DNA from: Syntrophomonadaceae bacterium
Lineage (GTDB): Bacteria > Bacillota > Syntrophomonadia > Syntrophomonadales > Syntrophomonadaceae
Length of the DNA stretch: 5,895 bases
Reading direction: 5' to 3'
Assembly (NCBI GenBank): GCA_012522705.1
Contig: JAAYJY010000075.1
Coordinates: forward strand, 1 to 5,895
The notes under the pieces were generated by a model. The model was not told where the DNA came from and made no database searches. It was given only the letters and a program-made list of their open reading frames with translations. The translations under genes were made by a program, and so were the position numbers. Each line of letters starts with the position of its first letter. Within the stretch, counting starts at the first letter, position 1. Positions 4,853-5,895 of this stretch are shown here, in pieces.

Positions 4853-5833
4853 TTAGGGTGATGGCAAGGGGCCAAAGAGACACCGATATTCTTCATATCC
4901 CTCTTTTTCCAGGTCCTCCGCCGGGATAAACCGCAGAGCAGCCGAATTTATGCAGTATCGCAAACCGATTGGGGCTGGTCCGTCAGTAAAGACATGTCCC
5001 AAATGGGAGTCAGCGTACCGGCTGCGCACTTCGGTTCGCACCATGAAATGCCTGCGATCAGTCTTTTCCATAATGCGGTCTTTGCTTAGGGGCCTCGTAA
5101 AGCTAGGCCATCCACTGCCGGAATCAAACTTATCCAGCGAACTGAACAGCGCTTCCCCAGATACAATATCTACATATATGCCAGGTCGGCGATTGTCCCA
5201 ATATTCGTTATTGAATGGCGGTTCGGTTCCATCTTGTTGGGTCACTTCATACTGCCCGGGAGTCAGTTTTTTAATGGCCTCTTCCTTGGTCTGGCCCCAA
5301 TGCTTGCGCTTGAAGGCATCTCTTCCGGAGGATTGTCGATATCTTTGATAGTGCTGCGGTTGCTTGCGGTGATAATCCTGATGATATTCTTCAGCCGGAT
5401 AGAATTCTTTCATAGGGACTATCGCGACCGTAATAGGTTTGGTAAAGCGCCCGCTCTCGTACAGTATTTGTTTGGACTCCTCCGCCGCCTGTCTTTGTTG
5501 TTCATTATGATAGAATATGGCCGGTCGGTAGGATAGTCCGCGGTCATAGAATTGTCCTCCGCCATCGGTAGGGTCTATATTCTGCCAGTATATTTGCAGC
5601 AGTTCCTTATATGAAGTCTGTGATGGATCGTAGGTAACCTGCACCGCTTCATAATGGCCGGTATCCTCGTAACATACTTGCTCGTAGGTTGGGTTTTCCA
5701 TATGCCCTCCGGTATATCCAGATTCGACGGTTGTTACTCCGGGCAGCACCCGAAAAGGCGCGACCATGCACCAAAAGCACCCCCCGGCGAACGTGGCCAA
5801 TTCGTATTCCGCCCTGCCTTGTTTTCGCTCCAT
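4853..5833 (-). CDS. msrAB: Bifunctional peptide methionine sulfoxide reductase MsrA/MsrB
   Basis: A 326-aa fusion that repairs oxidised methionine: the MsrA domain reduces the S-sulfoxide and MsrB the R-sulfoxide. MsrA (about 10-165) has the catalytic-site motif GGCFWC (17-22, C19 nucleophile), TGHYEAVQV (58-66) and the typical IDPTDGGGQFYDRGLSYRPA (86-105). MsrB (about 185-318) has SGSGWPSFTRP (238-248), RYADSHLGHVFTDGP (272-286) and RYCINSAALRFIP (292-304) with C294 as nucleophile. The CxxC pairs that bind zinc in many MsrB proteins are absent; YVDIVSGEALF occupies the first site. Other cysteines are C22, C54 and C318. No signal peptide is seen, so it is probably cytoplasmic. ATG at 5831-5833 has GAGGAG about 8 nt upstream. 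The 62 bp above it, to the window edge, show no clear promoter. It is probably unrelated functionally to the SRP/dnaX block. Confidence 0.96.
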   Translation of the reverse strand: MERKQGRAEYELATFAGGCFWCMVAPFRVLPGVTTVESGYTGGHMENPTYEQVCYEDTGHYEAVQVTYDPSQTSYKELLQIYWQNIDPTDGGGQFYDRGLSYRPAIFYHNEQQRQAAEESKQILYESGRFTKPITVAIVPMKEFYPAEEYHQDYHRKQPQHYQRYRQSSGRDAFKRKHWGQTKEEAIKKLTPGQYEVTQQDGTEPPFNNEYWDNRRPGIYVDIVSGEALFSSLDKFDSGSGWPSFTRPLSKDRIMEKTDRRHFMVRTEVRSRYADSHLGHVFTDGPAPIGLRYCINSAALRFIPAEDLEKEGYEEYRCLFGPLPSP

Positions 5834-5895
5834 ACTATCACTCCTCTGACTGTTCTCAAGGATATCTCTTAAGTCTCTTGGGAGAGGCTAGTTTA

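Noticed and set aside
4420..4861. Open frames on both strands (80 aa minus, 78 aa plus)
   Set aside because: They overlap the SRP RNA gene and its flanks, whose S-domain, Alu domain and paired ends explain the sequence; neither has protein-family character.
4950..5348. 132-aa plus-strand open frame, and similar ones at 5234-5536 and 5654-5872
   Set aside because: They are antisense to msrAB, which is intact and fully assigned.

Overview
The window carries a compact gene block in which every supported gene lies on the minus strand, so transcription runs from high to low coordinates. The order is msrAB, SRP RNA (ffs), dnaX, ebfC/ybaB, recR, yaaL-like, bofA, intrinsic terminator, promoter, P-loop NTPase, and the first 69 codons of a 2-oxoacid:ferredoxin oxidoreductase alpha subunit that runs off the low edge. 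The order ffs-dnaX-ebfC-recR-yaaL-bofA is the classic Bacillota core block. BofA points to an endospore former and the ferredoxin-linked oxidoreductase to an anaerobe. A spore-forming, probably anaerobic clostridial organism is therefore likely; this is inference, and I cannot name the genus.

Region by region: 4853-5833 encodes a fused methionine sulfoxide reductase A/B. Its stop codon is followed at once by a promoter for a long, Alu-domain-containing SRP RNA of about 271 nt, which ends at its own terminator (4501-4526). dnaX follows with a weak candidate promoter, then ebfC (13 nt gap) and recR (30 nt gap), a tight replication and recombination operon. After about 100 nt containing a nested inverted repeat comes a small DUF2508/YaaL-like gene. 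A perfect 10-bp hairpin overlaps that gene's stop codon, and bofA follows. A strong rho-independent terminator (1193-1222) closes this unit.

The 292-bp gap below bofA holds the terminator, a possible 42-aa unannotated ORF with no ribosome binding site, a direct repeat and an inverted repeat, and a good sigma-A promoter. That promoter reads into an uncharacterised P-loop NTPase gene, which is followed 63 nt later by the oxidoreductase subunit; no terminator separates them, so they probably form a second operon.

Most of the window is conserved housekeeping. The less explained parts are the NTPase paired with the oxidoreductase, the protein-like small ORF behind the bofA terminator, the RNA structures flanking yaaL, and a RecR with an unusual stretch in its Toprim domain. 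I found no CRISPR array, insertion sequence, tRNA or clear new multi-gene system.
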